Of a stretch of DNA of 35,942 nt, positions 1 through 8,801 are shown piece after piece (position 1 is the stretch's first letter; every line of letters begins with the position of its first letter). The DNA is taken from positions 1-35,942 of the forward strand of contig CABUJV010000022.1 of the NCBI GenBank assembly GCA_902492005.1, in the 5' to 3' direction. Under the pieces are notes generated by a model, which ran no database searches, was not told the origin of the DNA, and saw only the letters and a list, made by a program, of their open reading frames with translations. A program made the position numbers and the translations under genes. Origin of the DNA: an uncultured Eubacteriales bacterium (GTDB taxonomy: Bacteria > Bacillota > Clostridia > Oscillospirales > Oscillospiraceae).

Positions 1-2486
1 TCCGGAAGATGGGGTTTGTGGATTACTTCCTCATCGTCTCGGACTTTATCGGCTACGCCAAGCGCAGGGGCATTCCGGTGGGGCCGGGCCGCGGCTCGGC
101 GGCGGGCTCCATCGTGTCCTACTGCCTGAACATCACCGACGTGGACCCCACCAAGTACGGCCTCTATTTCGAGCGGTTCCTGAACCCGGAGCGGGTCACC
201 ATGCCCGATATCGACATCGACTTCTGCGTCCGCCGGCGGCAGGAGGTCATCGATTACGTCTGCCGGAAGTACGGCTATGACCACGTGGCCCAGATCGTCA
301 CCTTCGGCACCATGGCAGCCCGGGGGGCGGTCCGGGACGTGGGCCGGGCCCTGAACTTCCCCTACGCCGAGGTGGACGCCATCGCCAAGCAGATCCCCAG
401 CGGTCCCGGCGCCCTCCACATCACCCTGGACGAGGCCCTCAAGCTGTCCAAGCCCCTGCGGGAGCTGTACGAGGGGGATACCCGGGTCAAGACCCTCATT
501 GACACCGCCCGGAGCATCGAGGGGATGCCGCGCCATGCCTCGACCCACGCCGCCGGCGTGGTCATCACCCGCCTGCCGGTAGCGGACTACGTGCCCCTGG
601 CCAAGAACGACGAATCGGTGGTCACCCAGTACACCATGACCACCCTGGAGGAGCTGGGCCTCCTGAAAATGGACTTCCTGGGCCTGCGCAACTTGACCAT
701 CCTGGACGACACCGTCCGCATGGTACGGGAAAAGGAGCCGGACTTCCGCATGGACGCCATCCCGGAGGATGACCCGATGGTCTTTCAGATGCTGTCGGAG
801 GGGCGGACCTCCGGCGTATTCCAGATGGAGTCACCGGGTATGACGGGGGTGTGCGTGGGACTGAAGCCCCAGAACATCGAGGACATCACGGCGATCATCG
901 CCCTGTACCGCCCCGGCCCCATGGACTCCATCCCCCGGTTCATCGCCTGCAAGCACGACCCCAGTCTGGTCCGCTATAAGCACACCCTGCTGGAGCCCAT
1001 CCTCTCCGTGACCTACGGGTGCATCGTCTATCAGGAACAGGTCATCGAAATCTTCCGGAAGCTGGCGGGCTTTTCCCTGGGCCAGGCCGATATGGTCCGC
1101 CGGGCCATGTCCAAGAAGAAGCGGGCCCAGATCGAGAGGGAGCGCGGGGCTTTCATCTACGGCGACGCCGAGCGAAATATTTCCGGATGTATCGCCAACG
1201 GCGTTCCGGAGCAAACTGCCAAGGACATCTACGACGAGATCAACGACTTTGCCAACTATGCGTTCAACAAGGCCCACGCGGTCTGCTATGCCATTGTCGC
1301 CTACCAGACCGCCTGGTTCAAGGTCCACTACACCCGGGAGTATATGGCGGCTCTGCTGACCTCGGTGCTGGATTCCCAGGCCAAGGTGGCGGAGTACATC
1401 ACCGAGTGCCGGGACAACGGCATCCAGCTCATGCCGCCGGACATCAACGAATCCGGCGCCGACTTCACGGTGGCGGGGGAGTATATCCGCTTCGGTCTGG
1501 TGGCGGTGAAAGGGGTGGGCCGCGGGTTTATCAACGGCCTGCTGGAAGAGCGTGAAAAGGGAGGTCCCTTTCCCTCCTTTCCGGATTTCTGCCGGCGCCT
1601 GATTGACAACGATATGAACCGCCGGGTGGTGGAGAGCCTCATCAAATGCGGCGCCTTCGACAGCCTGGGCTATCGGCGCTCTCAGCTTTTGCAGGTCTAC
1701 GGCCAGGTCATCGACGGCATCGCCCAGCAGCGCCGCAAGAACCTGGAGGGGCAGTTCGACCTGTTCGGCGGAGGGGGCGCAGAGGAGAGCGCCCTGCCGG
1801 CGATGGTGCTGCCCAATATCCCGGAGTTTACCCGGCATGAGCTGATGACCATGGAGAAGGAGACCACCGGCCTCTATCTCAGCGGCCACCCCATGGACGA
1901 GTACCGGGAGGCGGTCAAGCGGGCCAGAGCCGTCCCGATCGGGGCGGTCATGGCGGACTTTGCCCGTGAGGACGGGCCGGAGACCTACCGCGACGAGCAG
2001 CGCCTCACCATTGCGGGAGTGGTGTCTGCCTCCAAGACCAAGACCACAAAGAACAATACCCTTATGGCCTATGTCACGCTGGAGGACGACACCGGCTCCA
2101 TGGAACTGCTGGTTTTTGCCCGCGTGTTGGGGGAGTGCGGCAGCTATCTCAAGGAGGGCATGGCGGTGGCGGCCTCCGGGCGGCTTTCCGTCCGGGATGA
2201 GAAGGAGCCCCAGATGCTGGCCGACTCTGTGCGGCCCCTGGGGGATGAGACCGGGGCCGCGCCGGAAAGGCCGAAGGGAAAGCGGCTTTACATCCGGCTG
2301 GCCAGCCAGTCGGACCCTCTGTTCCAGCGCATCCAGCTTCTGCTGGTGATGTTTCCGGGGGAGGAGCCCCTAAAGGTCAAGCTGATGGACACCGGCCAGT
2401 GGAGGACCCTGCCCTGCGTGGTCCATCCGGCTTTGGTCCGGGAGCTGCGGGAGCTGCTGGGAGAAGAGAATGTGGTGCTGAAATGA
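1..2486 (+). CDS. dnaE: DNA polymerase III alpha subunit (DnaE), 5' end outside window
   Basis: This is the replicative polymerase alpha subunit, which copies DNA in the cytoplasm. The reading frame is open from the window edge; the first in-frame ATG (position 9) is internal, because the PHP domain and part of the palm are missing upstream. About 825 residues are visible. Numbering from position 9, the PGRGSAAGS nucleotide-binding motif is near residues 26-34, the catalytic aspartates of the DIDID motif are at 67 and 69, and the third is D222 in MDFLGL. These match Asp401, Asp403 and Asp555 of E. coli DnaE in order and spacing. Finger and thumb regions follow. A helix-hairpin-helix region and an OB-fold (roughly 665-740, beginning RLTIAGVVSASKT) form the C-terminal part. 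The arrangement is that of DnaE, not PolC. The gene ends 46 bases before the cardiolipin synthase start. Nothing looks damaged. Confidence 0.97.
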   Translation, partial: RKMGFVDYFLIVSDFIGYAKRRGIPVGPGRGSAAGSIVSYCLNITDVDPTKYGLYFERFLNPERVTMPDIDIDFCVRRRQEVIDYVCRKYGYDHVAQIVTFGTMAARGAVRDVGRALNFPYAEVDAIAKQIPSGPGALHITLDEALKLSKPLRELYEGDTRVKTLIDTARSIEGMPRHASTHAAGVVITRLPVADYVPLAKNDESVVTQYTMTTLEELGLLKMDFLGLRNLTILDDTVRMVREKEPDFRMDAIPEDDPMVFQMLSEGRTSGVFQMESPGMTGVCVGLKPQNIEDITAIIALYRPGPMDSIPRFIACKHDPSLVRYKHTLLEPILSVTYGCIVYQEQVIEIFRKLAGFSLGQADMVRRAMSKKKRAQIERERGAFIYGDAERNISGCIANGVPEQTAKDIYDEINDFANYAFNKAHAVCYAIVAYQTAWFKVHYTREYMAALLTSVLDSQAKVAEYITECRDNGIQLMPPDINESGADFTVAGEYIRFGLVAVKGVGRGFINGLLEEREKGGPFPSFPDFCRRLIDNDMNRRVVESLIKCGAFDSLGYRRSQLLQVYGQVIDGIAQQRRKNLEGQFDLFGGGGAEESALPAMVLPNIPEFTRHELMTMEKETTGLYLSGHPMDEYREAVKRARAVPIGAVMADFAREDGPETYRDEQRLTIAGVVSASKTKTTKNNTLMAYVTLEDDTGSMELLVFARVLGECGSYLKEGMAVAASGRLSVRDEKEPQMLADSVRPLGDETGAAPERPKGKRLYIRLASQSDPLFQRIQLLLVMFPGEEPLKVKLMDTGQWRTLPCVVHPALVRELRELLGEENVVLK

Positions 2487-2532
2487 CAGATCCGATGTGC
2501 CGTCCGCCAGACGGAGGAGAGGAGGGAAGAGC

Positions 2533-4074
2533 ATGAAAAAGCTGGTGTCTCTGCTGTTTCACCGGGTGGTTCTGGTGGCGGTGTTCATCCTGATCCAGAT
2601 CGCAGTGCTGCTGGTGATGATCCTGCGCTTCAACAGCTACTTCGTTTACTTTTACTGGCTGTGCGTGGCGGTCAGCATTCTGGCGGTGCTGTGGATTCTG
2701 GGGAACCGGAGCGACCCGGCCTATAAGATCGCCTGGATCGTGCCCATCCTGATCGTCCCCATCTTCGGCGGCCTGTTCTACATCATGTTTGGAGGAAACC
2801 GCCTGAGCAGCCGCACCCGGCGGCGGATGCAGGGGCTGGAGCGGAAGATGGAGGAGGTCCTCCGGCCGGATTTTCAGGCCGACGAGCTGCTGCCCATTGG
2901 GGAGGACGCCGTCCATCAGGCCCGCTATCTGGAGCACATGGCCCACTGTCCTGTCTACGGCAATACGGTGACGGAGTATTTCCCGCTGGGCGAATTCTGC
3001 TTTGCGCGCATGATCAAGGAGCTGAAAAAGGCGGAGCGCTACATCTTTATGGAGTATTTCATCGTCGAGGAGGGGGAGATGTGGAACGCCATCCTGGATA
3101 TCCTCAAGGAGAAGGCGGCCCAGGGGGTGGATGTTCGCTTCCTCTATGACGACATCGGCTCCATGTTCACTCTGCCCCGGGACTATGCCAGGGACCTGGA
3201 GGCCAAGACGGGCATCAAGTGCTGCGTGTTCAACCCTTTCGTGCCCATCCTGACCATCCGGCTCAACAACCGGGACCACCGGAAGATCATGGTCATTGAC
3301 GGCAAGGTGGGCTTCACCGGCGGTATCAATCTGGCCGACGAGTATATCAACGCCAAGGTGAAGTACGGCCACTGGAAGGACAGCGCCATTATGGTCCGGG
3401 GAGACGCGGCCTGGAGCATGGCGGTCATGTTTCTGACCCTCTGGGACGACGTGCGGGAGACCCTGACGGAGGACTACGACCAGTTTCGGCCGGTCTGGGC
3501 CCCCGGCGAGAAGCCGGAGGGCACCCAGGGCTTTGTGCAGCCCTATACCGACAACCCACTGGACGGGGAGGCGGTGGGCCAGAGCGTCTATCTCAACCTC
3601 ATCAACAAGGCCCGCAAGTATGTCTATATTACCACACCCTATCTGATCGTGGACAACAGCATGAACAACGCCCTGTGTATTGCCGCCAAATCTGGGGTGG
3701 ATGTGCGCATCATGACCCCGCACATCCCGGATAAGAGGGCGGTCTTTGAGCTTACCCGATCCCACTACGAGCCCCTTTTGGAGGCTGGGGTGAAGATCTA
3801 CGAGTACACCCCCGGCTTTGTCCACGCCAAGAACTTCGCGGTGGACGACGAATACGGTACGGTGGGCTCCATTAATCTGGACTATCGCAGCCTGTTCCTC
3901 CACTTCGAAAACGGCGTCTGGCTGTGCAGCGACCCCAGTGTACTGGACATCAAGGCGGATTTTCTGGAGACGCTGGAGCAGTGCCAGCCGGTGACGCTGG
4001 AGCAGTGCCGGGCTCTACCCTGGTGGCGGACGCTGTTCCGCTCGGTGCTGCGGATGTTTGCCCCGCTGATGTAA
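2533..4074 (+). CDS. cls: Cardiolipin synthase, phospholipase D superfamily
   Basis: The 513-residue membrane enzyme joins two phosphatidylglycerol molecules into cardiolipin and glycerol. Two hydrophobic helices lie at the N terminus (about residues 5-30 and 35-52), followed by a third near 65-82. Two HxKxxxxD (HKD) catalytic motifs are visible: HRKIMVID starting at H249 and HAKNFAVD starting at H431. Both are complete, so the enzyme should be active. The length is normal for bacterial Cls (480-520 residues). I chose the ATG at 2533 (MKKLVSLLF) over an in-frame ATG at 2497 because a strong GGAGGG lies at 2521-2526 with good spacing and the extra 12 residues are Arg-rich noise. It follows dnaE in the same direction and may share its transcript. 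A perfect bidirectional terminator starts inside the last codons. Confidence 0.95.
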   Translation: MKKLVSLLFHRVVLVAVFILIQIAVLLVMILRFNSYFVYFYWLCVAVSILAVLWILGNRSDPAYKIAWIVPILIVPIFGGLFYIMFGGNRLSSRTRRRMQGLERKMEEVLRPDFQADELLPIGEDAVHQARYLEHMAHCPVYGNTVTEYFPLGEFCFARMIKELKKAERYIFMEYFIVEEGEMWNAILDILKEKAAQGVDVRFLYDDIGSMFTLPRDYARDLEAKTGIKCCVFNPFVPILTIRLNNRDHRKIMVIDGKVGFTGGINLADEYINAKVKYGHWKDSAIMVRGDAAWSMAVMFLTLWDDVRETLTEDYDQFRPVWAPGEKPEGTQGFVQPYTDNPLDGEAVGQSVYLNLINKARKYVYITTPYLIVDNSMNNALCIAAKSGVDVRIMTPHIPDKRAVFELTRSHYEPLLEAGVKIYEYTPGFVHAKNFAVDDEYGTVGSINLDYRSLFLHFENGVWLCSDPSVLDIKADFLETLEQCQPVTLEQCRALPWWRTLFRSVLRMFAPLM

Positions 4075-4117
4075 GAAAAGAGCGGACTGTGCTGTGCACA
4101 GTCCGCTCTTTTCTTAC
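4071..4117. terminator. Bidirectional terminator, 47-base perfect inverted repeat
   Basis: Two 22-base arms (4071-4092 and 4096-4117) pair perfectly around a TGT loop. The core is AGCGGACTGTGC, flanked by an A-rich left side and a T-rich right side, so it can stop transcription from both strands. It overlaps the cls stop codon and ends 12 bases before the stop of the convergent gene, so it serves both. Confidence 0.92.
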
Positions 4118-4128
4118 ATCAGGCGTGG

Positions 4129-5022
4129 TTAATGCCTTTTTGCGGCCTGCTTATCCGCCTTGCGTTCGGCCTTGGCCGTCCGGATATGCTCCTTCAGCTG
4201 GGCGCCGGCGGCGCGCACATCGTCCAGGGTGTACCGGCGGGAGGTCATATGGGCGTAGCGGTTGCGGAACCGGCGGCTGTGCCGTTCGGCCTTGGCCAGC
4301 AGCTCGTCGTAATCATCCATCAGGCTGTCCAGGCGCTCAACCACGGGCGCGGGCAGGCCCTCCCGGGCCACATTGAGCTTCCGGCGCAGGGCCTCGCCGG
4401 CCTCCTCGATGTTGTCGCCCAGGTCGGCTCTGGCCAGGGCCAGCTGGAGCCGCAGCTCGTCGCCGGCGGACTGAAGGCGGTCCATGGCCTTGGTCACCAG
4501 GGCCAGTTTGCGGATGGTGGTGACGGTATCCACCAGCAGCAGGGTTAGGGTGGAGCCGCACAGAAGGTAACGCACCCAGTCGGGGATGGCGTGCATCAGC
4601 CGGACCACCGGCGGGTGGATGAGAAAGACGGCGATGTAGGACATGATGCCCCAGAAGAGGCTGACCGGCAGGCACACCCGGCCCTTGATGTTGAACCGGA
4701 TGTGGCTGTAGTCCCAGTATTTGATGTGGGTGGCGGTTTCCAGGAACCAGCCCACAAAATATTCCCAGGCGGTCATGACAAAGACGGCCACAAAGTAGAA
4801 TACCACCAGGTTGTCCTTGAAGGGGGCAAAAAAGAGGATCATCAGGAGAAAGCCGACGCCGTAGATGGGGCAGACCGGCCCGTAGAGAAACCCCCGGGGC
4901 ACGTAGTGCCGCTCACAGAAGGAGCAGTAGCAGGTCTCCCAGATCCAGCCGCAGAAGGAGTAAAAGATGAAATAGAGGAACAGTTGGGTGATGGGATAGC
5001 CCAACAGCAGCGGTTCCGTCAC
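4129..5022 (-). CDS. Putative ABC-transporter type IV (CmpB/PF06541-like) membrane protein
   Basis: This is a 297-residue integral membrane protein of unknown biochemical role. The N-terminal half has about five hydrophobic segments (near 10-28, 50-66, 72-92, 117-138 and 150-168). It carries the family signature: FCGWIWE near residue 23 and RGFLYGPVCPIYG near 43. The C-terminal third (about 170-297) is charged, helical and rich in Lys and Arg, probably a cytoplasmic coiled coil. The start is a GTG at 5022. Its AAGGAG ribosome binding site lies inside the last codons of the upstream DUF4364 gene, which ends 6 bases earlier, so translation is probably coupled. The PF06541 name comes from an old annotation; transport has not been shown and there is no ATPase nearby. 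Confidence 0.8.
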   Translation of the reverse strand: MTEPLLLGYPITQLFLYFIFYSFCGWIWETCYCSFCERHYVPRGFLYGPVCPIYGVGFLLMILFFAPFKDNLVVFYFVAVFVMTAWEYFVGWFLETATHIKYWDYSHIRFNIKGRVCLPVSLFWGIMSYIAVFLIHPPVVRLMHAIPDWVRYLLCGSTLTLLLVDTVTTIRKLALVTKAMDRLQSAGDELRLQLALARADLGDNIEEAGEALRRKLNVAREGLPAPVVERLDSLMDDYDELLAKAERHSRRFRNRYAHMTSRRYTLDDVRAAGAQLKEHIRTAKAERKADKQAAKRH

Positions 5023-5028
5023 AGAGGG

Positions 5029-5565
5029 TCACTCCTTATCGTCGAAGTCGGTGAGCAGGACGTCCAGCACGCCGTTATAGACCTGCTCCGGGTGGGCCTT
5101 GAATTGGTCGGCCAGCCGGCTGGCCTGCTGCTCCGTGGCGGCCAGCAGCTCCAGAGTGAGCAGGTTGCCGTGCTCATCGTCCAGGGCCAGGCGCAGGGTA
5201 TAGGTGCCGTCGTCCCGCAGGACGCGCTCCGCCCGGACCTGGGCGTCCCGCCGGAGCTGGCCGTTGATCCGGGCCACATTCTTGTCGCACTTGACCCGGA
5301 CTGAGTAGGGCAGGCTGCTCTCACAGATGCCGCCGTTGCGCTTGCCTTTTTCGGTGATGGCGTAGTGGTCGTCTGCATGGGTGAGGTGGCCGGTGTCCAC
5401 CAGCTCAGCCACGGCCTCGGCGAAGTCAAAGTAGTCCACGCCCTCATCGCACATGCTCAGGTCGGTGAGGGTGGGCAGGTCGATGGGGGCGGCGACCCGG
5501 GCCATGATATAGAGAATGAGGAACTTGATATCCAGCTTATCGTGGATGAAACCAAATCGAGGCAT
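5029..5565 (-). CDS. DUF4364 family protein, probable winged-helix regulator
   Basis: This 178-residue cytoplasmic protein begins MPRFGFIHDKLDIKFLILYI, the typical opening of the clostridial DUF4364 family. Residues 8-75 read as a winged-helix fold related to PadR/MarR-like regulators, with a DKLDIKFLIL helix, a recognition-helix region and a wing around HYAITEKGK. The remaining part is an alpha/beta domain. The start at 5565 is supported by AAGGGAGG seven bases upstream; an upstream in-frame extension to 5634 runs through the promoter and has no ribosome binding site. It is the first gene of a two-gene operon with the CmpB-type membrane protein. DNA binding is inferred from the fold, and no target is known. 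Confidence 0.78.
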   Translation of the reverse strand: MPRFGFIHDKLDIKFLILYIMARVAAPIDLPTLTDLSMCDEGVDYFDFAEAVAELVDTGHLTHADDHYAITEKGKRNGGICESSLPYSVRVKCDKNVARINGQLRRDAQVRAERVLRDDGTYTLRLALDDEHGNLLTLELLAATEQQASRLADQFKAHPEQVYNGVLDVLLTDFDDKE

Positions 5566-5605
5566 AGGATATCCTCCCTTCGATGCGTTCGCTGCACAAC
5601 TCATC

Positions 5606-5634
5606 ATTATACCGGAAAAAGGCGTGTGGAACAA
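5606..5634 (-). promoter_or_regulatory. Probable sigma-A promoter for the DUF4364/CmpB operon
   Basis: Read on the minus strand, TTGTTC (5629-5634) is followed after 17 bases by a perfect TATAAT (5606-5611), 40 bases upstream of the DUF4364 start codon. Confidence 0.75.
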
Positions 5635-5688
5635 GTGGAATTTTGCACATCAAGCGACGGGTAGGCCCGGCGGGGGACATTCCGCCGC

Positions 5689-5718
5689 TTGACACAGATA
5701 CCCAGAGAGAGGTAAGAT
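5689..5718 (+). promoter_or_regulatory. Probable promoter for the DUF3048 lipoprotein gene
   Basis: A perfect -35 TTGACA (5689-5694) is followed after 18 bases by TAAGAT (5713-5718). The start codon lies 32 bases downstream. The -10 is only a 4/6 match. Confidence 0.5.
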
Positions 5719-5750
5719 GAGAAAAAATCTACGCGATGGAGGCCCCTGCT

Positions 5751-6845
5751 ATGAGAAAGATACTGCTGTCGCTTAGTCTGGCACTGCTGCTGGCCCTGAC
5801 CGCCTGCTCCGGTTCGCAGGCGGAGGGTACACCGGCGCCGTCCGATACCCCATGGACCCCCTCGGACGAGCCCGCCCAGATCCAGCCCACCGAAACGCCG
5901 GAATACGAGGGCCCCTGGAACCCGCTGACCGGGATGCCCATCTCGGAGGAGTGGGTGGACCGGCGGCCAGTAGCGGTCATGCTCAACAATCTCAAAGCCG
6001 CCCTGCCGCAGCTGGGACAGTCCAAGGCGGATATCATTTATGAGTGTCTGGCTGAGGGTGGGATCACGCGGATGCTGGGGGTGTATCAGAGTGTGGAGGA
6101 TGTGGGCGCCATCGGCTCGGTCCGATCCTCCCGGCCCTACTACCTGGAACTGGCCCTGGGGCATGACGCCATCTATCTCCATGCCGGCGGCAGCGAGGAT
6201 GCCTACGCCAAGATCCGGTCGTGGGGCGTGGATGCGCTGGACTGCGTGCGGGGCCCCTATGAGGGGAAGAGCGCCGGGTCCAATCTGTTCTGGCGGGATG
6301 CGGCCCGGCGGAAGAACAATGGCCTGGAGCACAGTGTGGTCACCACGGGCGAGGCGATCCAGACCTATCTTCCCGCTTCCATCCGCCGGGACCATGAGGA
6401 GGGCTATTCGTATCCGCAGAATTTTGCCGAGGATGGGACACCCGCAGGAGGAGAGGCGGCGGGTACGGTGACCGTGCCCTTTTCCAGCTACAAGACCGGC
6501 GTATTCACCTACGAGGTGGACAGCGGGAAGTACCTGGTCGAGGAATACGGGAAGGCGTACGTGGATGGCAACACCGGCGAACAGGTGGGGGTCACCAACG
6601 TCCTGGTCCTCCGCACGGCCTGTAAGGCCACCGGAGACAGCCTGGGGCACATCACTGTGGACCTGACCAGCGGGGGAGACGGCTGGTTCGCCTGTGGCGG
6701 TAAGCTGATCCCCATCCGCTGGAGCAAGGCCGGACGGAACAGCCCGTTTGTCTATACGACGGCCGGCGGCCAGCCCCTGGTGCTGGGCCGGGGCAGTACA
6801 TATGTGAACATCATTCCCAGGGAGAACGAGATCACCTGGGCATAG
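5751..6845 (+). CDS. DUF3048 domain lipoprotein (YerB-like)
   Basis: This 364-residue exported lipoprotein belongs to the DUF3048 family (YerB of Bacillus). The signal peptide MRKILLSLSLALLLALTAC ends in a lipobox with Cys19, so it should be anchored to the outer face of the membrane. A Ser/Thr/Pro-rich linker (about 20-60) precedes the N-terminal DUF3048 domain, which starts near NPLTGMPISEEWVDRRPVAV. This domain has the family motifs on binding-like strands (LPQLGQSKADIIYECLAEGG). The C-terminal DUF3048_C domain covers roughly residues 240-364. The start at 5751 is preferred over 5736 because GGAGG lies 8 bases before it and because it places the signal peptide correctly. Function is unknown; Bacillus YerB has been linked to cell-envelope roles only by association. 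It is monocistronic, bounded by its own promoter and terminator. Confidence 0.88.
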   Translation: MRKILLSLSLALLLALTACSGSQAEGTPAPSDTPWTPSDEPAQIQPTETPEYEGPWNPLTGMPISEEWVDRRPVAVMLNNLKAALPQLGQSKADIIYECLAEGGITRMLGVYQSVEDVGAIGSVRSSRPYYLELALGHDAIYLHAGGSEDAYAKIRSWGVDALDCVRGPYEGKSAGSNLFWRDAARRKNNGLEHSVVTTGEAIQTYLPASIRRDHEEGYSYPQNFAEDGTPAGGEAAGTVTVPFSSYKTGVFTYEVDSGKYLVEEYGKAYVDGNTGEQVGVTNVLVLRTACKATGDSLGHITVDLTSGGDGWFACGGKLIPIRWSKAGRNSPFVYTTAGGQPLVLGRGSTYVNIIPRENEITWA

Positions 6846-6853
6846 GACAAAGA

Positions 6854-6893
6854 AGCCCCTGCCGGTCTGGCAGCAGACCGGCAGGGGCTTTTT
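6854..6893 (+). terminator. Rho-independent terminator after the DUF3048 gene
   Basis: A 16-bp GC-rich perfect stem (6854-6869 with 6874-6889, core CCCCTGCCGGTCTG) with a GCAG loop is followed by TTTTT. It begins 8 bases after the stop codon. The convergent gene ends at 6900, so it may act in both directions. Confidence 0.92.
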
Positions 6894-6899
6894 GAAGGT

Positions 6900-7730
6900 T
6901 CAGCAGCAGCCCTTGACCTCACGGAAGGCGTCACCGCAGGCGAGATGATTGGGCGGGAAGAATTCGTCCACCGGGAACTTGACATGGCGGAAGATCTCAC
7001 AGGGATCGTCCTCGCCGCTGCTGCCGCAGGTGCACTCCTTGTCGGGCATGCAGTAGTCATAGACCGGCATGAGAAGCTGGGTTTCGCGCTCCAGCCGGAT
7101 GATGGAGAACTGACCCAGGGTGACGTAGACCCGCTTGCCGTCGCTGCCGAAGCACAGGTCGCTGCCGAAGCAGGCGCAGATGCAGGGGGGGATCTCGGTC
7201 AGCTCGCAGTCGCAGGGGCGGCACTCGCACACGTCCACCAGCTTCATGTTGAGGACGATGGGATCGACCGCCTCCACCACAGCGGTGGGCAGATTGCTCT
7301 TGCGGATGTTCTGCTCGTCCAGCCCGTCAAAGACGGTTTCGGAGCGGAAGATCTTAGCGTTGCCCTCGCTGCCGAAGAGGATGACCCGCTTGTCAAAGAC
7401 GGCCAGACCGCAGATCTCCACAGGCCGGGCGGCGCCTACAAAGGCGTCGGCGGTGACACGGTAGAAATAGCGGACGTCCACGGTATAGAAACCGCGGTTG
7501 AAGCCGACGGGCTCCACGTCGATGTACACATACAGCAGTTCTGCGGTACCGGCCTTGATGCTGATGGCGCGGTCGATGGCGCACTGGGAGCTCTGGGTGG
7601 GATAGAAACGCAGGTCTTCAATGCAGTCCTTATCACGGCAGCTATCGAAAATCTTTTTCGTGTGTATGCACACGGCCTCCCGGATACAGGCGGTATCCTG
7701 CACGGGACCGGGCACGACCTTATCAGGCAT
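6900..7730 (-). CDS. Conserved cysteine-rich clostridial protein, function unknown
   Basis: This 276-residue soluble-looking protein has no signal peptide. I recognise the pattern as a conserved unnamed family of spore-forming Clostridia (opening MPDKVVPGPVQDTACIREAV), but I know of no experimental function. The N-terminal two thirds look like a beta-rich domain (for example YVYIDVEP and VDVRYFYRVTAD). Cysteines cluster in a central stretch (CECRPCDC followed by CICACFGSDLC) and near the C terminus (CMPDKECTCG, ending KGCC). Such clusters could bind metal or form disulfide cross-links. The start at 7730 has AGGAGGT six bases upstream; an upstream in-frame ATG at 7775 has none. A CATAGAAT element lies before the gene, but I could not confirm a sporulation-sigma promoter. 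A spore-coat role would fit but is only inference. Confidence 0.75.
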   Translation of the reverse strand: MPDKVVPGPVQDTACIREAVCIHTKKIFDSCRDKDCIEDLRFYPTQSSQCAIDRAISIKAGTAELLYVYIDVEPVGFNRGFYTVDVRYFYRVTADAFVGAARPVEICGLAVFDKRVILFGSEGNAKIFRSETVFDGLDEQNIRKSNLPTAVVEAVDPIVLNMKLVDVCECRPCDCELTEIPPCICACFGSDLCFGSDGKRVYVTLGQFSIIRLERETQLLMPVYDYCMPDKECTCGSSGEDDPCEIFRHVKFPVDEFFPPNHLACGDAFREVKGCC

Positions 7731-7823
7731 TGTAATACCTCCTAGATTGATGGTGTCAGGATGGTTGGCTTCCATACCATTCTATGAAACCAGGAGGGTT
7801 TGGTGCGCCGCCTGTGCCCGCGG

Positions 7824-8498
7824 CTACTTGCGAAAATGGGAGAGCAGCTTTTCCTCGATCTGGTCGCCGTAGCGCAGCCCCAGGAGGAACAGGACCAGAC
7901 CGCAGACGCCGATCAGCGCCATGCCCCAGAGGGGGATGGAGATGACCGAGCCTCCCACGCCGCAGGCCACCAGGAGGCCCCAGGGGCGGGTGAGGAGAAT
8001 GATGACGAAAAAGCGGATGCAGCCGATGTCGGTGAGTCCGGCCAGGATACAGATTAGGTCGTCGGGAAAGAAGGGGAAGAGAAAGACCAGAATGAGGAAA
8101 ATATCCCTTTTGCGCCGGATGACATCCAGATAGCGGTCCGAGATCTTCTGGCTGACGAACTGGTTGGCAAACCGCTGCCCCAGAGCTCTGGCCAGCCAAA
8201 AGACGACCATGGAGCCCAGGATGACGGCGGCGATAGTGAGGAAAAAGGCCTCCCACATGCCGAAGAGCAGGGCGCCGGCTGCTGCGGTGATGTTGCTGGG
8301 GATGGGCGCAAGGATGACGGAGGCCAGCTGTACCAGGAAATAGACCAACTGCGAGTATGGCGAAAAGCGGTCGATATAGCGCTGCATCCCATTGAGGGAG
8401 CGCACGTCAAAGAAGCCGGTTCGCCAAAGAAAGAGGACCCCGCCGCCGATCACCAGCAGGGCCGCCAAAAGAGAGAGCAGCCGTCGATGCGATTTCAT
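7824..8498 (-). CDS. TVP38/TMEM64 (DedA-like, VTT domain) membrane protein
   Basis: This 224-residue inner-membrane protein has a hydrophobic N-terminal helix (about 10-27) and a VTT/SNARE-associated core with re-entrant-loop motifs (SVILAPIPSNITAAAG, LFGMWEAFF). A second half contains FLFPFFPDDLICILAGLT, and further helices run to the charged tail EEKLLSHFRK. Members of this family are linked to lipid or undecaprenyl-phosphate movement across membranes and to membrane stress; no substrate can be assigned here. I chose the ATG at 8498 (MKSHRRLL) because GGGGGA lies just upstream. A GTG at 8510 would add four residues but has no ribosome binding site. It stands alone, 93 bases upstream of the cysteine-rich gene on the same strand. 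Confidence 0.85.
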   Translation of the reverse strand: MKSHRRLLSLLAALLVIGGGVLFLWRTGFFDVRSLNGMQRYIDRFSPYSQLVYFLVQLASVILAPIPSNITAAAGALLFGMWEAFFLTIAAVILGSMVVFWLARALGQRFANQFVSQKISDRYLDVIRRKRDIFLILVFLFPFFPDDLICILAGLTDIGCIRFFVIILLTRPWGLLVACGVGGSVISIPLWGMALIGVCGLVLFLLGLRYGDQIEEKLLSHFRK

Positions 8499-8634
8499 GG
8501 TATCCCCCACGTCTATTACAGCAGATGAAAGGCTCGGAGCCAGGCGGGAGCCGGTCCGGTCCTTGCTGTCCCTAGCGTATCACATTCCAGGGACAGATGC
8601 CATATAGAATGCCTTAAGAATTTATAAAGTCAGA

Positions 8635-8690
8635 CAAAAGCCGGCAGGCCCGGGACAGACGCTCTGCTGTCCCGGGCCTGCCGGCTTTTG
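8635..8690. terminator. Large perfect hairpin, probable bidirectional terminator
   Basis: Two 24-base arms (8635-8658 and 8667-8690) pair perfectly around an 8-base loop. The stem core is GCCGGCAGGCCCGGGACAG, with CAAAAG/CTTTTG ends. It lies between the DedA-like gene and the small transcription unit at 8802-8888. The T-tract is short on both strands, so it may be a back-up terminator or a stable RNA element. Confidence 0.6.
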
Positions 8691-8752
8691 CTGCGCTCCT
8701 TCGGGTCCCGGTACTGATCCTTATGTTGAGGCCCATAAAAGGGGCCCTGAAA

Positions 8753-8780
8753 ACAAAAAAGCCACACACAAAGGTGTGGG
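8753..8780 (-). terminator. Terminator of the small-peptide transcript
   Basis: On the minus strand a CCACAC/GTGTGG stem (8762-8767 with 8774-8779) is followed by TTTTTTG. It starts about 20 bases after the stop of the 28-codon gene. Confidence 0.65.
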
Positions 8781-8801
8781 AGCTTCCTTGGCAGGTCTCT
8801 T

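Noticed and set aside
831..1889. 352-codon minus-strand ORF inside dnaE
   Set aside because: Antisense shadow of a conserved polymerase gene with low-complexity composition.
2377..3903. 508-codon minus-strand ORF opposite cls
   Set aside because: It is antisense to an intact cardiolipin synthase, rich in His, Asp and Pro as expected for a GC-rich shadow frame, with no ribosome binding site.
5607..6650. 347-codon minus-strand ORF
   Set aside because: Antisense to the DUF3048 lipoprotein and crosses both divergent promoters.
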